A DNA stretch of 64,000 nucleotides from contig OX419756.1 of assembly GCA_948567375.1 (NCBI GenBank), forward strand, positions 40,748,333 to 40,812,332, read 5' to 3'. The first letter of the stretch is position 1. Every line of letters begins with the position of its first letter. The notes beneath the pieces are model-generated. The model ran no database searches and was not told the DNA's origin. It saw nothing but the letters and a program-made list of their open reading frames with translations. The translations under genes and the position numbers were made by a program. This stretch comes from Lunularia cruciata. Lineage: Eukaryota > Streptophyta > Marchantiopsida > Lunulariales > Lunulariaceae. Shown here in pieces: positions 26,761-36,684 of the stretch.

Positions 26761-26773
26761 GAATATTCTAGAA
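26761..26773 (+). promoter_or_regulatory. Perfect three-unit heat-shock element in LTR
   Basis: The sequence GAATATTCTAGAA has GAA and TTC triplets spaced by exactly 2 bp (GAA-ta-TTC-ta-GAA). That matches the nGAAnnTTCnnGAAn consensus bound by heat-shock factor trimers. A fourth unit (ATC at 26776-26778) is one mismatch away. The same element is kept in the 3' LTR at 31981-31993. Confidence 0.7.
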
Positions 26774-26843
26774 GCATCTAAGAAGCTTCTTGGGAAGCTT
26801 CCTAACTAGTTAACTTGCGCCCTAAGCAGGTAGCTTCTAGAAG

Positions 26844-26861
26844 GAAGCTTCTAGAAGCTTC
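26844..26861 (+). promoter_or_regulatory. Perfect four-unit heat-shock element in LTR
   Basis: GAAGCTTCTAGAAGCTTC consists of four alternating GAA/TTC triplets with perfect 2-bp spacing. It is preceded by a further TTCtaGAA pair at 26835-26842. It lies about 140 bp upstream of the TATA box, a promoter-proximal position. The 3' LTR carries the identical element at 32064-32081, and the diverged solo LTR carries it at 35307-35324. Confidence 0.75.
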
Positions 26862-27001
26862 TAACTAGCTTAGCTTGCACGCCAAGTAGGCGGCTTCTAG
26901 AAGGAAGCTTCTTGAGAAGCTTCCTAGTTAACTTGGCTTGCACTCCAAGAAAGCGGCTCAAGGAAGCTTCTTGAGAAGCTTCAAGGGACTTGTATGCTAC
27001 C

Positions 27002-27009
27002 TATAAATA
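27002..27009 (+). promoter_or_regulatory. TATA box of A1 5' LTR
   Basis: TATAAATA lies in the context acctataaatacc, about 110 bp before the LTR end. It is conserved in the 3' LTR (32222-32229) and in the solo LTR near 35456. Transcription is expected to begin some 25-35 bp downstream. Confidence 0.8.
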
Positions 27010-27114
27010 CCAAGGCCGAAGCACATGCTAGGCATTCGGAGTTTTCTCTCATTCAAGTGTCCCAATGTGAGCTTCCATTCTCCTATTTCTCTCCTCGGTT
27101 TTGGTCTTTTACAT

Positions 27115-27127
27115 TGGTATTAGAGCA
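27115..27127 (+). other. Primer-binding site, initiator tRNA-Met type
   Basis: Immediately after the LTR and one spacer base comes tggtattagagca. It matches the common plant retroelement primer site (tggtatcagagc) except for one C-to-T change. Reverse transcription would be primed here by the 3' end of the initiator tRNA. Confidence 0.9.
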
Positions 27128-27384
27128 GGAATGGGATGGATGGAATTTATGGACCACCAAATCCACTTCCGCCAAACCATTGGGACTTTCATGTCCAGAT
27201 ATTACCAAAGCATCGTTTCACACAATTCATCACCTCACGCTTTGGGCAGGATTTTCTACATATGATCACCGTGTCAGAGGAACCCTTGATACTTCCAGTT
27301 GTAACTTATGGAGAACGGTGGACGTGTTGTGTCTACGTGTTAATCAACTAGATAAATTGCAGGTAGTGGAATAGAGTAGTAGCA

Positions 27385-28284
27385 ATGGCGGCAATACCGG
27401 ATGTTATCCTTGCAATGCAACAACAAATTGAGCATCTTACTCGATTGTTGGATGAACGAGACCAGCAACGACGAGAACAGATAGACAGAGCGCCAGTTCG
27501 AGATGGAGAAGATCGCATTTGATTTCCAAAACCCAAGGTGTTTGAAGGCAAGAATCTTCCAGGCACAGTGGAGGATTTTGTGTTTGACTGTGAACGTTAC
27601 TTTGAAGCTACCAATCTTCAAGACGAGTGGAAACAAATTCTCTTGGCTTCTAGCCAATTGGATGGAGTGGCAAAACTTTGGTGGCGATTCCGAGTAGAAA
27701 GAGCTAAACGATAAATTGTTACACCAATTTTTACATGGGCAGAATTCAAGGATGCAATACTTGGTCGATTTCAGACTATAAATGCCACCCGAGCTGCACG
27801 AGATAAATTGGCGGAGTTGAGGCAGATTGGCTCAGTGAGAAGCTACATCACACAATTTCAGAATATCATCATGCAAATTCCAGATATCCAAGAAGGTGAA
27901 GTTCTGGATCGATTTGTGCGAGGATTGAAGTCACGAACCAGACTGGAGGTGACTATGCGAGAGCCACAGAATGTAGAACAAGCCATGCAATTGGCTGAGC
28001 ATTTTGATTCCTTAGTTGCGACAACTTGGTCTTGACGTCAACCTACACAAAACCCACCAGTACCACGAGTGGAAGAACCGGTACCAATGGAGATTGATGC
28101 TATCCAACAAAGACCACTTGGCACAGCAGATAGAGAAAGATTACGACAAAATGGAGGTTGTTTTTATTGTCGCCAGTTGGGGCATTGCATTGCTGAATGT
28201 CCACTCAAGAATGGACGACCTCGACAAGTTGCCCAAGTGGAGGTTGTGGAGCGGAATGATCAGGGAAACGAGGAATCCCAATAG
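27385..28284 (+). pseudogene. Gag of element A1 (three premature stops)
   Basis: The single frame from ATG 27385 to TAG 28282-28284 (about 299 codons) is interrupted by TGA 27520, TAA 27712 and TGA 28033, with no indels. The middle is a retrotransposon gag capsid domain, including the ATRAARDKLAELRQ segment. Near the end is one CCHC zinc knuckle (CFYCRQLGHCIAEC, 28159-28200), which would bind genomic RNA in the virus-like particle. The stops are each one transition from a sense codon. The end overlaps pol by 25 nt, where a frameshift signal lies. Confidence 0.93.
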
Positions 28285-28341
28285 GAGATTTCGAGCCGCC
28301 TATTGGGAGCTTGATTAGTTCCAATGGGATTGAAGGCTCGA
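28263..28341 (+). promoter_or_regulatory. Putative -1 ribosomal frameshift signal (gag-pol)
   Basis: The heptamer GGGAAAC (28263-28269) is in register with the gag codons as G GGA AAC, the X XXY YYZ rule. After a 6-nt spacer comes a perfect 10-bp stem: 28276-28285 with 28299-28308 (arms TCCCAATAGG and CCTATTGGGA). Seven loop bases (TCGAGCC, 28291-28297) are exactly complementary to GGCTCGA at 28335-28341, giving a potential H-type pseudoknot. Slipping back one base moves ribosomes from gag into the open pol frame, which begins after a stop at 28257-28259. Seen: bases, register and complementarity. Inferred: function. Confidence 0.82.
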
Positions 28342-31300
28342 CCTATGCAAGTTTGCTTCACTTGCAAGGTATGATATCTAATCGGGGTTGTAGAATTTTG
28401 GTTGATTCTGGAAGTTCAGAGAATTGCATGTCTATGCAAGTAGCAAAGGAATTGGGTATTCCTATCAAGCCAGTGATTGGAAGTAGTTTGATGATGGCGG
28501 ATGGTAGAAAGGGTTCTGCATTCCGCACCTTGCATCCTGTTACCTTCAAGATTGGGAAGGAGTATTTGGAGTGTATGAGGTTTGTAGTGGCACCTCTACA
28601 CTATGATATCATTCTGGGTCTACCTTGGCTTGAATGTCATAAGGTTCAATTTGATTGGACCCGACACCAAATTCAAGTACAACACCAAGGTAGGAATTTC
28701 CGATTAGGTTGTCTGGCACCTCTGAGTAAGACACCTAAGAATAGTCAGTCCCAAGATGGGAAGTTTGTCGAGAAGGTAGCCATAGAGCAAATCTGGAAGG
28801 GAGATGAGTCCCAAGATGGGAAGTTTGCCAGGAAGGCAACCATGGAGCAAGCTCGGAAGAGAGATGAGTCCCTAGAAGGGAAGTTTGTTAATGAAGCAGC
28901 CATAGAGCAAGCTTTGGAGGAAGATAAGTTTGTATTCGCAGTGTGGATCAAGCCGATTGCACAAGAACAATCTGAGGAGGGCCAAGTGCCGCATGAAGCA
29001 ACGGTTGATTGGATAGTTCAAGAGTTTGCAGATGTGTTTCCGGATGATCTGCCAAAGGGATTACCCTCTGATCGAGGTATGCCCTTCAAGATCGAGTTAT
29101 TGCCAGGGAGTACTCCAGTGAGTAGACCAATCTATCGGCTCTCACCAAAGGAGTTGGAGGAGTTGCAAACAACACTTACAGAGTTGTTGGAGAAGGATTT
29201 CATACGACATAGTACCTCTCCTTGGGGAGCACCGGTACTATTTGTTCCAAAGAAGGATGGAGGACTTTGTTTCTGTATTGATTACCGTGGGCTCAATAAG
29301 CAAATCGTGAAGAATGCATATCCCTTGCCTCGGATCGATGACTTGCTTGATCAATTAAGTGGAGCACGATACTTTTCCAAGCTAGATCTTCATAGCGGCT
29401 ATTGGCAAATTCCTATTGAAGGAGAGGACGTGAAAAAGACTGCCTTTCGTACAAGGTATGGACATTTTGAGTAGAGAGTTCTACCTTTTGGACTCACTAA
29501 TGCTCCAGCAGTCTTCATGGATTAGATGCATCGGGTGTTGGAGGGGCTATTGGATCAGTCTGTGGTAGTGTTCTTAGATGATATCTTAATCTATAGTAGG
29601 ACAGAGGCAGAACACATGAATCATGTGCGAGAAGTCCTAAGACGACTACGACAATGGAAATTTTACTGCAAGAAGTCAAAGTGTGTTTTTTGGCAAAAGG
29701 AGGTTACCTTCTTGGGTCATAAGATCTCATCAGAGGGGATCAAGATGGAAGAAGTGAAGATCAAGGCCATTACTGATTGGCCTATCCCAAAGGATGCTAC
29801 CGAAGTACGAGCGTTCAACGGATTGGCCAGTTTTTACCGACGGTTCATCCACTATTATGCTCACGTGGCTGCACCATTGACTGACCTCTTGGGAAAGAAC
29901 TCGAGCTTCCAATGGACCACCAAGCATGAAGAAGCATTCCAGAAGTTAAAGCATATGGTGTCTTCAAGACCCATTCTTCAACCATATGATCCTCAACTAC
30001 CTCGTGTGGTTGATTTTGATGCTTCTAACTTTGCAATTGGAGCTGTGTTGCAACAAGAATTTCCAGATGGACTACATCCTATTGCCTTTGTGTCTCGCCG
30101 ACTAAATACAGCTGAAAGAAATTACTCTGCTCGAGATCGGGAACAACTTGCAATGGTATATGCCACTAAGGTATGGAGGCATTATCTCTTGGGGAAACAA
30201 GTGATCATGCGAACTGATCACAAGCCATTGTTGCAGACCTTACACCTAGAGCACATGAAGAGTCGACATCATCGATGGGAAGAGCAACTCCAATTGTTCG
30301 ACATCAAACTTGAGTACAAACCAGGTCGGTTCCATGTCATCCCTGATGCTCTATCACGACGACCTGATTTGAAGTCTCTTCCTCTCATCACGGTAGCAAT
30401 TACGACGGTGTCAATTGATCCCAAGATTCATAACGAGTTTCGGTTAGCCCTACAGCAAGATCCCTTCTGCCAAATGGTACACGGTCGTCTAACAGCACGT
30501 GACAAGGAGTACAACACCTTCTCCTTCAAGGAAGGCCTTTTATTCCATGTCGACCAGATCTATGTTCCAACCAAAGGTGATCTTCGACTTGTGCGCCTTC
30601 AAGAAGCCCATGATTTACCAATAGTTGGTCACATGGGAGTGGACAAGACCTTGGGCACCCTCCAATGCCAATGGTAGTGGCCCAACATGACACGAGATGT
30701 TCAAGACTTTGTCCGATCATGTGAGAGTTGCCAACGGAACAAGGCCAGCAACCAGAAGCCGAGTGGACTCCTTCAACCACTCGCCATTCCATCCGCTCGT
30801 TGGGAGCATGTGAGCTTGGATCTCATCACATCCTTGCCAAAGACAAAACAAGGACACACCGCAATTGTGGTGTTTGTGGATAAGCTTAGTAAGCAAATCC
30901 ACTTGGCACCCACCTGTGATACCGTGGATGCTCCAACCTTAGTGCAAATCTACTTTGACAATGTCTTCAAGCATCATGGGATGCCACGTGTACTCATCTC
31001 CGACCGTGATCCTCGATTTACCGGGAAGTTTTGGCAAGCACTCTTCCAGATACTCGGCACCAAGCTTGCTTTGTCCACGGCCTATCATCCTCAAACTGAT
31101 GGACAAACCGAACGCGCCAATCGTACATTGGAGGATATGTTGCGGGCCTTTGTCAATGTCCACCATACCAACTGGGATGAATGTCTTGCAGCTGCATAAT
31201 TTGCCTACAACAATTCCAAACATGCAAGCACTGGATTTTCTCCCTTCTTTCTCAATTTTGGCCAAGATCCGCTTGTTCCAAATTCTCTTCTTGCTCCCCC

Positions 31301-31897
31301 TCCCTCTCAGGTTCCTCATACTTCTACATTCTTGACCTCTATATCCCAATCTCTCCAACAAGCCAAATCTCACCTCCTTGTTGCTCAGAATCGCCAAAAA
31401 CAATATGCAGACCATCATCGTCATGATCTCACCTTTGAAGTTGGTGATAAAGTCATGCTATCCTCTAGTAACCTCCCTCTCCCACTTGATACCCAAGTTT
31501 GTAAACTTGCTCCTAATTGGATAGGACCCTTTGATATCACCCACATTATCTCTCCTGTTGCTTATCATCTTGCCTTACCTTGTCACATGCGTATCCATCA
31601 TGTCTTTCATATTTCCAAGTTGAAACCCTTTGTTCCTAACCCTTCTTCCTTTTCCTCTCGAGTCCAACCTCCCCCTCTTCCTGTCCCTATCAATGATCAT
31701 GAGGAGTACGAAGTTGATCGTATCCTTGCGCGTCGCCATATTCAACGAGGCCATCACCAACATACGGAGTACAAGGTCCTTTGGAAAGGGTATCCCCTTC
31801 ATGATGCTCCATGGGAACCTCTTTCTCACCTCCAGAATGCACAGATGGCCATCAAGGAATTTGAAGCTTCACTGGCGACGAGGACGTCACCAACTAG

Positions 31898-31910
31898 CAG
31901 CGGGGGAATA
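31898..31910 (+). other. Polypurine tract of A1
   Basis: The purine run agcgggggaata lies directly before the 3' LTR (TGTAAC at 31911). It would prime plus-strand DNA synthesis. The complementary C-run is found at the matching place in element A2. Confidence 0.85.
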
Positions 31911-32333
31911 TGTAACAATATGGAGTTTAGCGACTAAGTTAGTCAAGCTTATGAAGTAGATAATAAGACAAAATAGCCTAGAATATTCTAGAAACATCTA
32001 AGAAGCTTCTTGGGAAGCTTCCTAACTAGTTAACTTGCGCCCTAAGCATGTAGCTTCTAGAAGGAAGCTTCTAGAAGCTTCTAACTAGCTTAGCTTGCAC
32101 GCCAAGTAGGCGGCTTCTAGAAGGAAGCTTCTTGAGAAGCTTCCTAGTTAACTTGGCTTGCACTCCAAGAAAGTGACTCAAGGAAGCTTCTTGAGAAGCT
32201 TCAAGGGACTTGTATGCTACCTATAAATACCAAGGCCGAAGCACATGCTAGGCATTCGGAGTTTTCTCTCATTCAAGTGTCCCAATATGAGCTTCCATTC
32301 TCCTATTTCTCTCCTCGGTTTTGGTCTTTTACA
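31911..32333 (+). repeat. 3' LTR of element A1
   Basis: It is 423 bp and differs from the 5' LTR at seven positions. At each one the 5' LTR has G or C and the 3' LTR has A or T. At most of these sites the related solo LTR agrees with the 5' LTR, so most changes arose in the 3' copy. Heat-shock elements at 31981-31993 and 32064-32081 are intact. Confidence 0.97.
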
Positions 32334-32338
32334 CAAAG

Positions 32339-34985
32339 TAACCTTTGTAACAAATGAACCACCACTTTCACAAATCCTTTGGATTTAATCCACAATGAAT
32401 ATGAATTTTGTTTGTTTGTCTTTTTGTTCTATGTCGTGAATGGTGATATTACTTTCTTTTAAAAATGATACTAACCAAGAGGTTAAATACAAAACAATAA
32501 ATTGTCATCTTAGTCTCATTTTCATCTCATTTTTTATCACATCCAAGTCATAGCCTTGTCAGACCCACCATCCTTACCACAATATTACAAATTTGAATAG
32601 CACCAAGTTGTTTCAATACTCTTTAGTATTCAATTTTTTATTTTGCAATGTTTCTTCTTGGTCATTTGACCTTATTGTTGGAACTCAAAGGTTATCATTC
32701 TTGGGCATTAAATGCTTTTTGAATCAAAATATTGATCTCAATTTCAACAAATCATTTGATTACAAAAATTAAAAATTAAAAACTAAGAACAAGAAAGAAT
32801 AATTGTATTCTTTATACAAGCATTTTCTTTATAATATTTATGATTTGGATCTCTTAAGTGTTTGGAATTTAATCTTTAAACTTCCAAATTCTATTGTGTT
32901 GAATTTGAAATCCACTCCTTTGATTTGTATGCTCCAAAGTCCTCATTTTGGCATTAATTATGTTTTCATAGTTCCTTGCACCTTTAGACACTTCCACAAA
33001 AGGTGGGCTTTGGCTACATCTCCTTGTGCTTGAGTCTTCTTGTTCCTCATTTTTTGGGCAAAAAATGAGTCTTCAATCCAAAAAATAATCAAGATCTTTT
33101 GTTACTTCAGCTCTTGATCCACGAGAGAGGTCTAGAGTCCTCAACCAATTAGAGAGGCCAATTTTCTCTACCTGATAGAGGCTAAGACATGGGAGGTGAA
33201 ACTCAGAAAGTCTTGGAAAAACTCCTTGATAATATGTCTACCTTTCTCATCCAATCAAAGGAAAAGTTTGATAAATGTTGTGTCAATGAAACTGGTTTTT
33301 AGAAACTCATAGCTTATTTCAATCTTGGGCAAAAAATGCATTTTGAATCTATGTATTAACCTTGAACTTGTTTATTCACTCACTCTTTGAAATCAACATT
33401 AATATTTAAAACTGAAATTGAGGTTGAGATACCACTTGTGCACTTGGAGTTATTTCTCCATTATTCCTTGTACTAGAGAATGATCACTTTTTGGTACAAA
33501 CATGACATCTATTATGACCTTTCTCCCCTTGTTTATAGCTTTCTAAAAAACAACATTCTTTTAAACCTTAGGTTAAATCATTTTGTAGAGCTCTTTGGAC
33601 TTTTGTATTTCTTTTCTTAGTCCACTTTGCATTTTTCATAACCAAGCACACTTGTTTGGAAGAAGCATACTCCAAATAAATCTTTCTCTTTGTGCTTAGT
33701 TTACTTCATTGAAGTAGATCATATTTTTAGGAAACTCAAGTATCATGGTTACAAAGTTTTATGTGTGTACTAAGATTTCTCACACCTATACTTAATGAAT
33801 ATCTTGTTTCAATGTAATAAATTCCATAAGTCTATAGATTATTGATACTCTAGTGTAAATTGATTTCCACTCAATTCCTTGAGTTGATTCCAAATCAACC
33901 TCAAATAAATGTCTTGTCTTTCTTACAATTACATTTCTATTTGGATATATGTTATCAAGAAATACAATTCACATCATTGTTGTTAGATTATAGCAATTAG
34001 TTATTTTAACATCCTTATGTGATCATGAGATCTAAACAACTAGTGATTCTTCTCCCTCTATATTCCCCATATGGTATTAAAGTTGATTTAAAAACTTTAT
34101 GTTAGTTTTTTATTCTTTAGGTTCTCAACTTTACAAGAGTATAGAAAAGGATGCTTTTTTATTCTTTAGTGCATGAAGATTTTAGTAGATAAATTCTCCT
34201 AATCAAATTTCTTGGCCCAAGATTTTGAATCCAAAATTGGGATGCTCAAACTAATATATAAGAAGAGAAATTTTCCAAATTACTTGGCCCAAAATACTTC
34301 ATAAAAAATTGAGACAATCAATGCACAATGATCAATGAACCTACTACAAGATGATTACCAACTTGCATATCAATGCACAATAATCTGGTCTCCTCATAAC
34401 AACCTACACACAATGACTTGTAGCAATTATCAGAGACCCATTATCTTAAATTTGGATTCAAGATAATCACAAGGGTACATGTAGCAACTGAATTTAAGTG
34501 GTAAGAACTCATTTTCCTTCTTGGAGCAACTCAAGTGTTTGAAAGGCATTAATGCTCATATCAACCCAACCCAACCTAAATTATTTTGTATATTTGGTAC
34601 TTAGTACTCTTTGGACTAAACAATCCTTAGTATTTAGAAGTGCTTTCCACCCAACGTGAAGACACGTTATTTGTTCAAAAGACATTATTTGAATTTGATC
34701 TTGAAGGATGTGATACTCATGTTCTTATTCAAGGTCTGAAGACTAACATTATGAACTACTTTATTTTATTAAAAAAACCTCATGATGTTGCAACAAACTA
34801 CTTAATTAAAGGTCAAAGATATCCCAATATTTACTTGAACATATTATTTCATAAAATTATGCATGAGCTTATTTCTTCAAGCTACAAGTCTCGTGGGGTA
34901 GTTGATGGTACTCAATCCCATCCCACTCCACTTGTTGTTGTTGCTCCCACACAAGCTGGTCAAACAACTACTCTAGTTTGAGCTT
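32339..34985. other. AT-rich intergenic DNA, nothing clear
   Basis: No named domain is visible. An open frame at 34640-34981 (113 codons, ending in a Thr/Val/Gln-rich tail) lies just before the copia gag relic and may belong to it, but no motif supports that. The rest is AT-rich and without repeats of note. Confidence 0.4.
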
Positions 34986-35164
34986 TGTCATTAAAAGACC
35001 TTTTGTAGCATTGTTAATTAGTACACCATTAATGGTTTTTCATGATCTTTTATAAAGAATTTATTAAGTGTTAATCAAATTCATCATGTGAATTTTGCAT
35101 GATTTGTTTGCAAAGCTTTAACTATTTGTTAGCAATTATATGAAGATCAAGATGCAATCTCAAG

Positions 35165-35566
35165 TGTAACAATATGGAGTTTAGCGATAAAGTTAGTAGG
35201 GCTAACAAATTACAAAATAAGACAAATTAGCCTAGAATATGCTAGAAGTATTTAGGAAGCTTCTTGGCTAGCTTAGCTTGCACTCCAAGTAGGTAACTTC
35301 TAGAAGGAAGCTTCTAGAAGCTTCCAGCTAGCTTAGCTTGTATGCCAAGTAAACAACTTCTAAAAGGAAGCTTCTTGAGAAGCTTCCAAGTTAACTTAGC
35401 TTGCACTCCAAAAAAGTGGCTCAAGGAAGCTTCTCAAGTGCCTTGTATACTCCTTATAAATACAAGAGCCAGAGCTCATGCTAGGCATTGGGAGTTTTCA
35501 CTCATTCAAGTGTTGCAATGTGAACTTCCATTCTTCTATTTCTCTCCTTGATCCAAGTCTTCAACA
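35165..35566 (+). mobile_element. Solo LTR, gypsy family A, inserted in copia gag
   Basis: It starts TGTAACAATATGG like A1 and ends near tcttcaaca. It is flanked by tcaag (35160-35164) and acaag (35567-35571), a 4-of-5 target duplication. The copia gag relic continues on both sides. It is clearly diverged from the A1 LTR by substitutions and small deletions, but keeps the TATA region (cttataaatac, 35454-35464) and the perfect four-unit heat-shock element. Confidence 0.88.
35307..35324 (+). promoter_or_regulatory. Conserved four-unit heat-shock element in solo LTR
   Basis: This 18-bp array is identical to that in A1 (GAA-gc-TTC-ta-GAA-gc-TTC), and the adjacent TTCtaGAA pair is at 35298-35305. 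Its retention amid many flanking differences suggests it was functional in the family, although chance preservation in one copy cannot be excluded. Confidence 0.7.
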
Positions 35567-36684
35567 ACAAGTATGTACTTGCAAGATGAGCTTTAGATGC
35601 TGAAAATGAAGAAAAGTACTGATTTTTCTAAATATGTTCATTGGTTCAAAATTTTCGTTGATCAATTATCTTTTGTTGGAGTTCAAACTTAAGAGAAAAA
35701 TCAAATGCTTGCTATGATGTACAACATGCCACACAATTTCCAAAATCTTTTGACTTCATTGCAAGGTCAAATAAAGTTAATATTGTAGAAGCTTATAACA
35801 TATCTCAAAAAATGTTAAAGACTTATATGTTTGAGCATAAAATTGCATTGTTTACTTTTAAGTGTAATTTCCCAATAAAAGGAAAGTTTAAAGAGGAAAC
35901 TTGAAGGATCAGAATTTTCATAATGGAAAAATGGATCTTTTAATGCTTCAAGTGCTCAATATGTTTAGAAACCAGATTTTTCATCCTCATTAGGACCTTC
36001 TTTAGCAAATCAAAGAAAGAGAAATAAGAAGGTGAAATGTTTCTATTGCCATCTTACTAGACACCATTTCAAGGTAGAAAATTTTTTGTTGATCAATTTG
36101 AATCAAAAATTTCAAATAGATCAAGAGCTCAAGAAAATTCAGCCATTTACTTATATATTATACTTGCCTATAATATTGAATGTTGCTTAAAAAAAGGTAA
36201 TTCTTGGTATTTTGGATCAGGAACTACACACCATGGCATGCTCAAAAGATAGTTCAATTGTTTACAAACCTTATGCTGTACCAAAAAGTGAATCTTGGTG
36301 GTAACTCCACTCAAGATATACTAAATTCAAGTTACGTGACTACACATAAAATGGCAAACTCTAAAAATTGTTTTACTACTTACAAACCTTATGCTATACC
36401 AAATATCTTGGTTATAACTCCACTAAAGTTATTCTCAATTCAAGTAAGGTGCTTATTTGACTTCCCCAAGGTGATTGAAAATTTTTGTAAAAGATTTTTC
36501 ATAACAAACTTAAGGAGAAACCTTTTCTCCATCAGGCAAATGGAACTTACAATGGATTTGCTTTGATGAGCAACAAACATTGTATATTGCATGATGTTTC
36601 ATTGCAAACTACACATTGACCATCAATTTATATCAACTTGGAGTCATAGTTTTTACCCCTCAAATCAATGCTTGTCAAAGTTCA

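Larger units (their letters stand above)
26691..27113 (+). repeat. 5' LTR of element A1
   Basis: It starts TGTAACAATATGG and ends TTTTACA. It is rich in the palindrome GAAGCTTC, arranged as heat-shock-type arrays (26761-26861), and has a TATA box at 27002-27009. U3 therefore occupies roughly the first 340 bp; the exact transcription start is not visible. Confidence 0.97.
28260..31937 (+). pseudogene. Pol of element A1: PR-RT-RH-IN-chromodomain (four stops)
   Basis: One continuous frame is broken only by TAG 29472, TAG 29523, TAG 30675 and TAA 31197. Domains in order: aspartic protease (VDSGSSEN near 28400; IILGLPWLE near 28610); reverse transcriptase (YRLSPKE near 29130, LPFGLTNAP near 29487, catalytic FLDDILIYS near 29571); RNase H (DFDASNFAIGAVLQQ near 30010, TDHKPL near 30215); integrase (zinc-finger relic, CESC near 30720; catalytic Asp in SLDLITS and SDRDPRF; Glu in TERANRTLED near 31110); and a C-terminal chromodomain (31700-31860: YEVDRILARR, VLWKGYPLHDAPWEPL). 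The chromodomain probably guides integration to modified chromatin. The frame runs into the 3' LTR. It has no early ATG, consistent with expression only by frameshift. Confidence 0.95.
26691..32333 (+). mobile_element. Young full-length Ty3/gypsy chromovirus (A1)
   Basis: The element has two 423-bp LTRs, an initiator-Met-type primer site, gag, an overlapping pol (protease, reverse transcriptase, RNase H, integrase, chromodomain), a polypurine tract and a perfect target duplication CAAAG (26686-26690 and 32334-32338). The LTRs differ at 7 of 423 positions (about 1.7%), so insertion was recent. GC content is clearly above the flanks. Seven in-frame stops but no reading-frame indels are present, so this copy cannot make full proteins. 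It could still be transcribed or mobilised in trans. Confidence 0.97.
35050..36610 (+). pseudogene. Ty1/copia gag-protease relic, split by a solo LTR
   Basis: Before the insertion (to 35164) the reading resembles a gag segment ending in a YEDQD-like motif. After it (from 35572) it continues as a UBN2-type gag: near 35580-35750 a K-M-K-K-S-T-D-F-S-K-Y stretch, a V-D-Q-L-S-F-V-G-V-Q-T stretch, then MLAMMYNMPHNFQNL. A degenerate CCHC knuckle (CFYCHLTRHH) lies near 36030, and a copia protease-like region follows at 36200-36480. Frameshifts and stops are frequent, so it is non-functional. It is cut off near 36610 by family-C sequence. Confidence 0.75.

Noticed and set aside
28016..28318. 100-codon plus-strand frame over the gag end
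   Set aside because: It is the third frame, neither gag nor pol. The zinc knuckle is in the gag frame (28159-28200), so this is a shadow.
30939..31424. 161-codon minus-strand frame in element A1
   Set aside because: It is antisense to the integrase of pol, which has clear catalytic motifs. It is a codon-bias shadow.
34640..34981. 113-codon frame as a small host gene
   Set aside because: No motif, AT-rich, and it borders a copia gag relic. Kept only as possible copia flank.
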